Assembly (NCBI GenBank): GCA_028871235.1
Contig: JAGWNO010000089.1
Span: forward strand, 1 to 8,169
Length of the DNA: 8,169 nucleotides
Source: Gammaproteobacteria bacterium
GTDB taxonomy: Bacteria; Pseudomonadota; Gammaproteobacteria; Natronospirales; REEB76
Direction of reading: 5' to 3'
The translations under genes and the position numbers were made by a program. This document shows positions 1-6,799 of the stretch, one piece after another; positions within the stretch are counted from its first letter, which is position 1, and each line of letters starts with the position of its first letter. The notes below the pieces were generated by a model. That model was not told where the DNA came from, did not search any database, and saw only the letters and a list, made by a program, of their open reading frames with translations.

Positions 1-267
1 GCTCCCACCCGGAGGGGTGGCCAGGATGAACCGCACCTGCATGCCTTGCTGCAGCGACTCAAAACCGGTCACGCCGGTGAAACTGGCCCGCGGCGACACC
101 TTATAGCTCTGGTGGTTCACGGTGATGGCATGGTTGCCGTAGTCAATGGTTTCGATGCTGCCCTGGAATACTTCCACCGGGCGGTTTGCCAGTACCGCCT
201 GGCAGGTGGCCAGACCCAGTAACAGCGCCGTCACGGCCCACAGGGTGGATGCGCGTATCTTGATCAT
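1..267 (-). CDS. pilY2: PilY2-like small exported type IV pilus protein (3' end beyond window)
   Basis: Eighty-nine codons are open from the ATG at 267 to the window edge, so the C terminus is missing. The product begins with a Sec signal peptide: basic MIKIR, a hydrophobic core at about residues 9-22, and a signal peptidase I site at AVLA|N near residue 27. Cys23 sits after Leu-Ala-Thr, a poor lipobox, so a lipoprotein is unlikely. The mature part (VEVFQGSIETIDYGNHAITV, then a Tyr-Lys-Val strand and a Gly-Met-Gln-Val-Arg-Phe strand) reads as a small beta-barrel of the kind seen in PilY2-type proteins of about 115 residues. A GGGAGG site lies 8 bases before the ATG. The gene follows pilY1 by 44 bases, exactly where pilY2 lies in Pseudomonas, which carries much of the call. 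PilY2 is required for pilus assembly or function in Pseudomonas, but its biochemical role is not known. Identity is inferred from position, size and signal peptide; the sequence match is weak. Confidence 0.72.
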   Translation of the reverse strand, partial: MIKIRASTLWAVTALLLGLATCQAVLANRPVEVFQGSIETIDYGNHAITVNHQSYKVSPRASFTGVTGFESLQQGMQVRFILATPPGGS

Positions 268-275
268 ATTCCTAA

Positions 276-281
276 CCTCCC
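276..281 (-). promoter_or_regulatory. Ribosome binding site of pilY2-like gene
   Basis: The minus strand reads GGGAGG here, 8 bases before the ATG at 267. It fixes the start of a gene whose other end is outside the window. The site directly abuts the hairpin at 282-305. Confidence 0.7.
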
Positions 282-305
282 GCCGGCCTATGTTTATACG
301 CCGGC
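282..305 (-). repeat. Intergenic hairpin between pilY1 and pilY2-like gene
   Basis: Two copies of the self-complementary hexamer GCCGGC (282-287 and 300-305) flank a 12-base AT-rich loop, giving a 6-bp all-GC stem in the 44-base gap. No U-run follows on the minus strand, so it does not look like an intrinsic terminator. The stem ends where the GGGAGG ribosome site of the next gene begins, so it could affect translation or mRNA stability; this is inference. Confidence 0.4.
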
Positions 306-311
306 TGCTGT

Positions 312-3300
312 CTAGAAAACCTGCCACCAGGATATCCGGCCCGTATTGCCGCCGGCTTCATTCACGGTTCGGATCTGGCCGGTGGACAGGGTGGTGAGTT
401 TCACCGCTTTCACGCTGCCCAGGCTGGCGGACAGGATGGTGGGCGATGAAGCATACACGTTGCCCAGGAACAGGCCCACGGGGCTCTGGCCGCTGGCGGT
501 CTGATCCTTGCTGTCCAGGGTGCCGTCATTGTTGATATCCAGTTGCGGCTTGGCATAGGAGCCGCCGTTCTGGTAGTTCACCGCCATCAGGAAGGCTTTG
601 CCGCCTACCGCGCAGCTGTTCGCCGCCGGCACATAGGTGGTGAACACCAGCGTGCCATTCTCCAGGCGTGGATCGGTGATCACGCGTTCGCCCGCATCAG
701 CCGCGGCCACCGCGCTGCCCAAGTCTATATACCAGCCGAACTTGGTGCCCCAGTTGATGGTGTTGTTGGTGATCAGACGCACCTGCACGCTGTTGAGGGT
801 GGTATCGGTCAGTATCTGCTGCACCAGGTTGCTGCGGGTGTAGGGGCTGGTGGGAGAGTTATCCCAGACCCCGTAGAAGCTCTGCACCAGGGTGTTGGTG
901 ATATCCGGCGGGCCCAGGAACTGGCCGGTGCCGAAGTACACCACCGGCCCGGTGGAGAGAGGGAAGTTCGGGTGCAGGGACACCACCGGCGCGGTGGTGA
1001 TGGGTTGCGGATTGCCGGAAGCATCCCGCGCCTGGAACAGCAATGAGACTTTCCAAAGATTCGGGTTCGAATTGGAAATATCCACCTTCCACATATTGCC
1101 CTGCAGATCGCCGGCATAGGCGGTGTCCGCGGGCTGATTCAGGGCGCCGCCGCGGTTCACCACCACCGGGGTCGACAGGCCATTGGGGAGGGTGGTGCTG
1201 CATGGGTTGGGACTCACGCTTGCACACAGATTGATGCGGGCCACCAGCGCACCGGTCTGGGCGTTGACCGCGTAAAGATACGGGTTGCCGTCACTGTTGT
1301 TGTAGCCCGAGCCGAAGAACACCAGAAAGCCGTTGCTGCCGCCGGTTGCGTAATTAGTTAAAGCAACGAACGGCCGGCTGTAGGTCAGGCCCAGGAGACT
1401 GTCGGTGTACTCCCATAGCACGCTTGAAGCCAGCGCGGATTCGGTGGTGATGCTTGCGGGATTGGTGACATCCAGCGCATAGATGCTCTTGCCACCGCTG
1501 TTCAGCCCGCCCACCAGGAGGGTGTGCCAGCTGCCGTCACTGAACTTCACATCGCCGGCCGCCGGCGAGCCGTCCACGAAGAACTGGTGCTGCTGGTTGT
1601 AGAGCGGGTTGGTGAGGTTGATGAGATTGGTGAAGACGCCGTTGGGCACATAGGCGAAGGCCTCTTTGCCGGTGCTGGGATCGATCGCATGCAGCATACC
1701 GTCGTTGGCGCCCACATACAGCCTGGGCGGGCGGTTGGCCTCGGCGGTGATGAAGGCCTGATAACTGGGGTCGGTGAGGTAGGGCCCATTGGACGGACCG
1801 ATGAACAGCGGGTTGCTGTCCACGATGTCGCCCAGGCGGTGCGAGCGGTTGCGGAAGGCGCCGCTGTTCTTCTGTTCGTTGGACTGGTCACCACGCAGAT
1901 AGTTGAGCCGGTTGGGGCCCTGGGTGTCGGTGCTGCTGGTCATGAGGTCCAGGCCCAGGGTGCTGGTGGTGGTGATTCCGGTGCTGGTTCCCCAGCGGAA
2001 CGGCACACCGCTGCCAAGCACCGGGTTCCAGGTCGCCACCAAGCGATTGGTGTCCCAGCCGGAGACTGCCGTCTGCGCATCGATCTGGGCTTGTGACTGC
2101 CACTGGGGCGTCGTGGTGTTCACCACGCCGGTAGTGGGATTGATCGGGTAGGCCACCAGGTTGCCGGTCCAGTCATTCCATGGCTGATCCACGGAGGTGT
2201 ACTGGGCCTGGTAGGCCACGGCACCGGCCTTGAGGCCGGTGGAGTTCACCGCTGCGGAAGTGACCGAGAGGTTGGCCGCCTGGATCGCGCTCAGGATCAC
2301 CTGCAGCTGCACCACCACCTGCTGGGCACTGGTGGCGGGGAAATAATTGTTGGTGCCGCCGGCGATGGCCATGGCGGTGAGCGTCTGGGCGGCCTGCGGA
2401 TTCTTGCTTGGATCCACGCCGGCGCCCATGCCGATGATATAGGTCTTGACGTTTTTGGCGGCGAGCGCCTGCAGCTGGGCCACGGTATCGAGCAACGCCT
2501 GGTCGTTGGTATTGGCTGGATTGGTGTTCAGCGATCCATCGGTGTTGAACGTCGCGGTCACGCCGTAACCGGCGGCGGAGCTGCTGCCCAGGGGCGGCCA
2601 GTTCTTGCCTTTCAGATCCTGGGTGGGCAGGCCGTCACTCAGCATGATCACAAAACGTTGCGCCACGCAGCCGTTGCTGGAGGGCGGATTGGTGTTGAAA
2701 TACGCCAAAGCACTGCTCAGCATGCCCGCGATGGGCGACTGCACAGCGCTCGCCTTGATCTCGCCGGTGCTGGTGCTGCTGGTCTCCGGCGCCAGATACG
2801 GCGTGAACTTGCTGATGACCGCCTGTACCTGCGCCGGCGTGGGGTTGGAACCGGCGGATTGCAGAGTCAGCACCAGCTTGCCGCTGCTGGCGCTCTGGCT
2901 GCCGTAATATCCGAAGCCGCGCTGGGCATACATGGTCTGGTCCTGGTAGGGCACAAAGCCGGCGTTGGTGGGCCCGGTGACCGGCGCGCAGCTGTTGATC
3001 TGATTGGAGTAGCCGACGGTCACTCCACCGACGTTGTAGTCGGCCAGATAGTAGTTGGGAGGGTACGGCGAGGACGGCGTACGCGTACCGTAGACCACGC
3101 ATACCGGCGCCAGGCCGCCGGCGTACAGCACGTCATTGACCGAGGGATCATCACTGGAATTCTGCACCAGCATATAGGGTTGGGTGAGCAGTTGTCCGCC
3201 CAGCAGGGCGACCATATTGTTGCAAGCGGTGGCCACGGTATTACCCGTGGGCACGTTGTAGCAGGGGTTGTTCACATACTCGCCGACCGGCGGCGCCGGG

Positions 3301-3851
3301 GTATTGGTGGCCGAGAAGGTGAAACCACCGGTGTTGCTCATGAGATACACCCAGGTGGTGTATTTGCTGACGCCGGAAGTGCTGTAGGTGAGCAGGCCGA
3401 AATCGGTGTTGCCCGCGTAGGTATTGAGGATGGATTGGACCGCCTGCTTGGCGACGTTGAGGCGGCTCGGGGAGTTGTCACACAGATTGCCGCTGCAACT
3501 GACCGTATAAGGCGCTACGCCACCGCTGCCCGCATTGAGGGGCGGGGTGAAGCCGGTGGGGACGGTGAAGTTCAGCGGCGAGCTGGAGGGGTTGAGCTGC
3601 GACGGCGCGGAGCTGGAACCCGAACCGGTCATGATGGCGCCGGACAGATTGCCGTCCATGGACTGGGAATTGCCCATGGCGATCAGTACCTGCGGGTGCG
3701 CGGGCGCCACCAGCGTCAGCGGGATGGAGGAAATGGAGGTCTGCGGTGGGGCGGCGAACACGAGGCTGCTGACAGCCGCGGTGAACAGCCCGGCGAGCGT
3801 CACTGCCGCAGTTTTCATCATCCAGCTTTGCAGGTTGGGTTTGCTGTTCAT
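312..3851 (-). CDS. pilY1: PilY1, type IV pilus tip-associated adhesin/sensor
   Basis: PilY1 acts at the pilus tip and outer surface: it promotes pilus assembly, counteracts retraction, and in Pseudomonas serves adhesion and surface sensing. The product has 1179 residues, within the usual 1000-1300. A Sec signal peptide spans about residues 1-33 (cut near VFA|AP). Residues about 53-525 form a von Willebrand A-like region: a VLIAM strand, then GNSQS where DxSxS is expected, with LSDGLPT (404-410) and TYIIGMG (470-476) as later strands. RGD lies at 653-655. The PilY1 beta-propeller runs from LGDIVDSNPLF (673) through LYVGANDGMLHAID and AYAGDLQGNMWKVD (911-924) to the C-terminal SWWQVF. DINNDGTLD (1105-1113) is an intact EF-hand-like loop; the propeller calcium loop (901-909) looks degenerate. 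There are ten cysteines. GAGG lies 7 bases before the ATG. The gene sits between pilX and a pilY2-like gene. The family call is near certain. Confidence 0.97.
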   Translation of the reverse strand: MNSKPNLQSWMMKTAAVTLAGLFTAAVSSLVFAAPPQTSISSIPLTLVAPAHPQVLIAMGNSQSMDGNLSGAIMTGSGSSSAPSQLNPSSSPLNFTVPTGFTPPLNAGSGGVAPYTVSCSGNLCDNSPSRLNVAKQAVQSILNTYAGNTDFGLLTYSTSGVSKYTTWVYLMSNTGGFTFSATNTPAPPVGEYVNNPCYNVPTGNTVATACNNMVALLGGQLLTQPYMLVQNSSDDPSVNDVLYAGGLAPVCVVYGTRTPSSPYPPNYYLADYNVGGVTVGYSNQINSCAPVTGPTNAGFVPYQDQTMYAQRGFGYYGSQSASSGKLVLTLQSAGSNPTPAQVQAVISKFTPYLAPETSSTSTGEIKASAVQSPIAGMLSSALAYFNTNPPSSNGCVAQRFVIMLSDGLPTQDLKGKNWPPLGSSSAAGYGVTATFNTDGSLNTNPANTNDQALLDTVAQLQALAAKNVKTYIIGMGAGVDPSKNPQAAQTLTAMAIAGGTNNYFPATSAQQVVVQLQVILSAIQAANLSVTSAAVNSTGLKAGAVAYQAQYTSVDQPWNDWTGNLVAYPINPTTGVVNTTTPQWQSQAQIDAQTAVSGWDTNRLVATWNPVLGSGVPFRWGTSTGITTTSTLGLDLMTSSTDTQGPNRLNYLRGDQSNEQKNSGAFRNRSHRLGDIVDSNPLFIGPSNGPYLTDPSYQAFITAEANRPPRLYVGANDGMLHAIDPSTGKEAFAYVPNGVFTNLINLTNPLYNQQHQFFVDGSPAAGDVKFSDGSWHTLLVGGLNSGGKSIYALDVTNPASITTESALASSVLWEYTDSLLGLTYSRPFVALTNYATGGSNGFLVFFGSGYNNSDGNPYLYAVNAQTGALVARINLCASVSPNPCSTTLPNGLSTPVVVNRGGALNQPADTAYAGDLQGNMWKVDISNSNPNLWKVSLLFQARDASGNPQPITTAPVVSLHPNFPLSTGPVVYFGTGQFLGPPDITNTLVQSFYGVWDNSPTSPYTRSNLVQQILTDTTLNSVQVRLITNNTINWGTKFGWYIDLGSAVAAADAGERVITDPRLENGTLVFTTYVPAANSCAVGGKAFLMAVNYQNGGSYAKPQLDINNDGTLDSKDQTASGQSPVGLFLGNVYASSPTILSASLGSVKAVKLTTLSTGQIRTVNEAGGNTGRISWWQVF

Positions 3852-3862
3852 GGTGTTACCTC

Positions 3863-3894
3863 GTACGCAAGCGGTCAGGGGTGCTGCCGCGTAC
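3863..3894 (-). repeat. Intergenic hairpin between pilX and pilY1
   Basis: The 51-base gap holds GTACGC (3863-3868) and its complement GCGTAC (3889-3894), giving a 6-bp stem. An alternative pairing joins GTAC to GTAC and GCGG (3871-3874) to CCGC (3887-3890). On the minus strand the stem ends at the base next to the GAGG ribosome site of pilY1 (3859-3862). No U-run follows. A role in setting PilY1 translation is possible but only inferred. Confidence 0.35.
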
Positions 3895-3902
3895 CTGTTG
3901 GA

Positions 3903-4475
3903 TCAGGGTTTGTAGACGCTCTGCAGCATGACCTGGGAATTGGTGTCGCCGCCGGTGGCCAGCGCCGTTACCCGAAAGAGCTGTACGGTAGGGACGCCGT
4001 TGCCGAATTGCTGCTGGCCCAGGTTCTGTCCCGGCGCCGGTACCGGTACCAGTTGTTCAATGATGAGTTCCGGTTGCGACACCACCATGGGGATGGTGCT
4101 GCCCGGCAGTGTGGCACCACCCAGGGTTCCGCCTACCTGTCCCACGTTCGCCGGATTGGTCCAGTCGAGGGTCGTCCAGATTGGGCCTGCAAGGCTCAAG
4201 GGGTTCACGATATACAGCCCCGCGGTGTTGCCGGCGAAAGTGCTCCACAATCCCTGGGAGAGACCGCTTTCCCCGACCCGCAGCGCCGCCTCCGCCGATT
4301 GGAAGGCCAGCTCCCGGTTGCGGTCGTTGCCGGCCATCTTCTCTTCCAGGGCGGTGTTCTGCACGGAGGCGATGCCGATGAGTGTCAGCACCAGCAGCAG
4401 GATCAGGCACACCACCAGCACGAAACCCTGCTGACGCGGAGCACCGGGAACCCGAGGGTTGTTTTCACGCAGCAT
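3903..4475 (-). CDS. pilX: PilX minor pilin (GspK-like tip pseudopilin)
   Basis: PilX is an inner-membrane pseudopilin of the type IV pilus priming complex; by analogy with GspK of type II secretion it is expected near the tip of the fibre. The 190-residue product has a 17-residue leader ending PRQQG, cleavage by the prepilin peptidase before Phe18, and a hydrophobic helix (VLVVCLILLLVLTLIG). Mature residue 5 is Val, not the usual Glu, as in GspK. The PilX hallmark follows: LEEKMAGNDRNRELAFQSAE (43-62), then ALRVGE. An ATG two codons upstream (4481) gives 192 residues, but GGAAGG then sits only 1 base away; for the ATG at 4475 the spacing is 7 bases, so I chose the latter. The gene starts 24 bases after the pilW stop and is followed by pilY1 after 51 bases. 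The family assignment is strong. Confidence 0.94.
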   Translation of the reverse strand: MLRENNPRVPGAPRQQGFVLVVCLILLLVLTLIGIASVQNTALEEKMAGNDRNRELAFQSAEAALRVGESGLSQGLWSTFAGNTAGLYIVNPLSLAGPIWTTLDWTNPANVGQVGGTLGGATLPGSTIPMVVSQPELIIEQLVPVPAPGQNLGQQQFGNGVPTVQLFRVTALATGGDTNSQVMLQSVYKP

Positions 4476-4482
4476 AGGCATA

Positions 4483-4488
4483 CCTTCC
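4483..4488 (-). promoter_or_regulatory. Ribosome binding site deciding the pilX start
   Basis: GGAAGG on the minus strand lies 7 bases from the ATG at 4475 and only 1 base from the in-frame ATG at 4481. The spacing favours the inner ATG. Confidence 0.6.
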
Positions 4489-4499
4489 GATCTGATGGC

Positions 4500-5642
4500 T
4501 CACGGCAGCAAAGTGCGCAGGCCGATGGTGGCGGTGAACACCCGCCGCAACCGCGTGTCTTGCGGCGCGCTCACACAGGTGCCGAGGACGTTGTAGGTCC
4601 CGGCCGCACAGGGTGTACTGGCGGGTGGCACGGTAGCCTGGGCCACAGCGCCCGGATTGCTTTGCAGCAGCAGCCCGACGCGGATACTGATCACCTGGTT
4701 CCAGTTGGTCACCTGATTCGCGGTCACATACTGGCTGGGTGTCTGAATGCCGGTGGTGTCGATGCCGTACAGCACCTGCATGTTCTCCACCCCCGACACC
4801 AGTTCCTGCGGGGTGAGTTGCACGTTGGTGCCGGAGAGCTGCAGATCCGCCTTCCACAAGGCCGGGGATCCGTCGGCGCCGGGGGCGATGTAGAACGCGA
4901 TGGTATCGGGCTGCAGGAACATGGCCGAACCGACATAGGATTCGCTGAAGTTGGGGCTCGAATTGCCGGGCGTGTAACTGCCGATGGAATGCACTACGGT
5001 ATTGCTGCTGCTGACGAGGTTGGTCACCTGGAACAGGGTGCCTTTCACGCAGTCGGTAACGATTCCCAGCTGCCCCGTCTGTATGCCGGCGACACTGACG
5101 ACCTTGAAATTGGCGGCGCTCGAAGCAGGAATCTGCGTTACATAAATGGGCGTGCTGATGGAGGAGCGGATACCGAGCACATCGCTGCCGGCGATGGCCT
5201 TGCCGGAGATAACTGGATCGATGGGGTAACCTGCCGCGTTGGCCGTATAAACCCCCGAGCCGGCGGCCGGATTTGCCGCCAGCGCAATGCCGTTGCCGGG
5301 CGCGCTGCCAGTGGATTCATAGCCGGTCACCGGGTCGTTGAAATCGAACGCGAAACTGGAAAGACTCCCGGAGGACAGCATGTTATCGATGGTGATGCTC
5401 TTGGCGCAGCCCATGTAACCCGCGAGCCGCGTATCATGGGTGATGAAATCCATGGCGAAGCGGCCGTTCTCCTGCAGCTGGGACACAGCGTTGTTGGTGG
5501 AGTAGCTGCGGCGGCTGGAGATAAAGATGGACACCACCCCCGCCAGCAGGATTACACCGACGGTGAGCGCGATCATCAGCTCCACCAGCGACAAGCCGCG
5601 CTGACGGTCCCGCGGGCCGGATATTTTGGAGAGTGTGTTCAT
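4500..5642 (-). CDS. pilW: PilW minor pilin (GspJ-like)
   Basis: PilW is a large minor pilin of the type IV pilus initiation complex, equivalent in position to GspJ of type II secretion. The 380-residue product has a 16-residue leader ending RDRQRG, then mature LSLVE with Glu at +5 and a hydrophobic N-terminal helix (LMIALTVGVILLAGVVSIFI). The family signature SRRSY followed by LQENGRFAMDFITHDTRLAG and YMGC (43-79) is clear. The C terminus carries the usual RVGLLLQS (321-328) and DTRLRRVFTATIGLR (362-376). Two cysteine pairs (79/198 and 345/356) could form disulfides. The ATG at 5642 overlaps the pilV stop as ATGA, with no good ribosome site before it, so translation is probably coupled to pilV. 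The open frame continues to 5816, but that extension lies inside pilV and would bury the leader, so it is not the start. Confidence 0.95.
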   Translation of the reverse strand: MNTLSKISGPRDRQRGLSLVELMIALTVGVILLAGVVSIFISSRRSYSTNNAVSQLQENGRFAMDFITHDTRLAGYMGCAKSITIDNMLSSGSLSSFAFDFNDPVTGYESTGSAPGNGIALAANPAAGSGVYTANAAGYPIDPVISGKAIAGSDVLGIRSSISTPIYVTQIPASSAANFKVVSVAGIQTGQLGIVTDCVKGTLFQVTNLVSSSNTVVHSIGSYTPGNSSPNFSESYVGSAMFLQPDTIAFYIAPGADGSPALWKADLQLSGTNVQLTPQELVSGVENMQVLYGIDTTGIQTPSQYVTANQVTNWNQVISIRVGLLLQSNPGAVAQATVPPASTPCAAGTYNVLGTCVSAPQDTRLRRVFTATIGLRTLLP

Positions 5643-6166
5643 AATGACGTGGTGATGCTCAGTGTATAAGGTGTCGCCGCTCCACCCAGCCCTGTTTGGG
5701 CGCGGGTATCGCTCCACTGCACGGTCACGGTGACCGTGGCCACGCCGCCGGCCACCACGGTAGGGCCAATGCTGCCGGTACCGCTGGGCAGCAGTGTTCC
5801 CAGGTCGTTCTTCCATTGACTCAGGTCGAATGCCGCCAGCGCTGTGGTATTGCAGCTGGCGGTGATGCAGGCCGACAGGGCGCTGGCGGAGGTGGCGACG
5901 CCGGGCAGGCCGATGGCGATATCGTAGCCGCTGGCCAGTGCAATCGAACGGTTGACACGCATGCGGTCGATCATGTTGTAGGCCAGATCGGTGGCCTGGC
6001 TGCGCATATAGGCGCTGTCGTTGGCCTTCAGGGAAGTACTGATCATGGCGGCGATACCCAGCAGTCCCACCGACAGCACCACCAGCGCGATCAGCACTTC
6101 CAGCAGGCTGAAGCCACTGCCGTCAGCCGGCCTGCCAGCAGAAATGCGTGTAGTGTTTGTATACAT
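5639..6166 (-). CDS. pilV: PilV minor pilin (GspI-like)
   Basis: PilV is a minor pilin of the type IV pilus priming complex, comparable to GspI. The 175-residue product has an 18-residue leader ending DGSG, cleavage before Phe19, mature FSLLE with Glu at +5, and a long hydrophobic helix (VLIALVVLSVGLLGIAAM). The stretch SAYMRSQATDLAYNMIDRMR (51-70) followed by VNR is typical of PilV, as is the cysteine pair at 100 and 105 before DLSQWKNDL. I chose the ATG at 6166: it starts 11 bases after the preceding stop and has a modest AGG about 10 bases upstream. The alternative ATG at 6187 adds seven residues, overlaps the upstream gene by 10 bases and has no ribosome site. The stop overlaps the pilW start (ATGA). 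The start is the least certain part. Confidence 0.93.
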   Translation of the reverse strand: MYTNTTRISAGRPADGSGFSLLEVLIALVVLSVGLLGIAAMISTSLKANDSAYMRSQATDLAYNMIDRMRVNRSIALASGYDIAIGLPGVATSASALSACITASCNTTALAAFDLSQWKNDLGTLLPSGTGSIGPTVVAGGVATVTVTVQWSDTRAQTGLGGAATPYTLSITTSL

Positions 6167-6177
6167 GGCGTGCTTAC

Positions 6178-6711
6178 CTAAGGACATGTGAGCGCCGTGC
6201 CATCTATATCCTGTCCGACGGTAATCGAGGACTCAGCCCGGCCGGCGATGCTCACGTTCACCGCCCTGGCAGCGGCGCCGCCGCGGGAATCGCATAAAGT
6301 GAATGTGGCGGCGACGGCGAGTGTCGACATCCCGTTTGACTGAAAAGTGACGGCGTTGCCGGCACTGCTCTTGAGAGTGTTGTTGCCGCTCAAAGCCGGA
6401 TACACGCGCAACAGTACCGGCGCGGTGGCAGCGGGGGGCACGGGGGTGTAATACACGACCCAGCCGTTGGTCCAGAGGCCGCCACAGGCGGTGGTGGTGC
6501 CGGCACAGACGCTGGCGGTGGTGTTGCCGCCGCGCTTGATGGCTTCGCTGCGGGCCAGGGTCAGGGCAGTCAACAGGGAGTTGACCTGCGCCGCCTGGCG
6601 ATCGTTCTGGATCAGTATCTTGAAGTTGGGTATGGCGACGCCCACGAGAATCGCCGCCACCGTGAGCGTGGTGAGCAATTCCAGCAGGGTGAAGCCGCGG
6701 GCATTTTTCAT
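6178..6711 (-). CDS. fimU: GspH/FimT-family minor pilin, FimU-like, first gene of the pilus operon
   Basis: This is a GspH-like minor pilin that would sit below PilV/W/X in the priming complex and connect it to the major pilin. The 177-residue product has a short leader MKNARG, cut before Phe7, mature FTLLE with Glu at +5, and a hydrophobic helix reaching IPNF. The family pattern LARSEAIKRG (52-61), then a cysteine pair at 69/76, WTNGWVVY (80-87), and FTLCDSRGG (137-145) with AGRAE (156-160) is clear. Cys140 and the near C-terminal Cys176 could form a second disulfide. The ATG is forced, because TAG lies two codons upstream in frame. There is no ribosome site at normal spacing: AGGG is only 1 base away. 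fimU and fimT products are hard to tell apart; position before pilV and the missing second Arg of the GRxR motif favour fimU. Confidence 0.9.
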   Translation of the reverse strand: MKNARGFTLLELLTTLTVAAILVGVAIPNFKILIQNDRQAAQVNSLLTALTLARSEAIKRGGNTTASVCAGTTTACGGLWTNGWVVYYTPVPPAATAPVLLRVYPALSGNNTLKSSAGNAVTFQSNGMSTLAVAATFTLCDSRGGAAARAVNVSIAGRAESSITVGQDIDGTALTCP

Positions 6712-6730
6712 GCCCTACACTATAGGCATG
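6709..6730 (-). promoter_or_regulatory. Possible promoter -10 inside a 22-bp dyad before fimU
   Basis: The minus strand has TATAGT at 6724-6719, a 5/6 match to TATAAT, ending 7 bases before the fimU ATG. It lies between perfect 6-base arms CATGCC (6730-6725) and GGCATG (6714-6709), the second containing the start codon. No convincing -35 lies 16-18 bases upstream. If real, transcription would begin at or next to the ATG, giving a leaderless mRNA, and the dyad could be an operator. This is a tentative call from pattern alone. Confidence 0.3.
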
Positions 6731-6799
6731 GACCGGGCAGAATGTGGCCCCGGCGCGACCAGCGTGTGCGAACCGGCGACAGGCGGCCAGTGCAGGAGC

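Noticed and set aside
5..20. CCACCC/GGGTGG hairpin with a 4-base loop at the left edge
   Set aside because: It lies inside the open pilY2-like reading frame and is explained by Pro-Gly codons; no U-run follows on the minus strand.
268..311. Intrinsic terminator after pilY1
   Set aside because: The GC-rich stem is not followed by a U-run on the minus strand, and the pilY2-like gene starts directly after it.
146..397. Plus-strand 83-codon frame opposite the pilY1 3' end and the pilY2-like gene
   Set aside because: It has no ribosome site of note or recognisable domain, and both strands' evidence favours the minus-strand genes with a signal peptide and the PilY1 C terminus.
2658..5669. A 1003-codon plus-strand open frame running antisense through pilY1, pilX and pilW
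   Set aside because: pilY1, pilX and pilW share one frame, and this frame is their exact codon-for-codon antisense. Its stops would need TTA, CTA or TCA in the sense genes, which are rare at this GC content. The product is rich in Gly, Arg, His and Ala with no recognisable domain.
5643..5816. N-terminal extension of PilW by 58 residues
   Set aside because: The extension is out of frame within pilV, rich in Arg and Gly, and would place the prepilin leader internally. The ATG at 5642 gives a normal 16-residue leader and an ATGA overlap.
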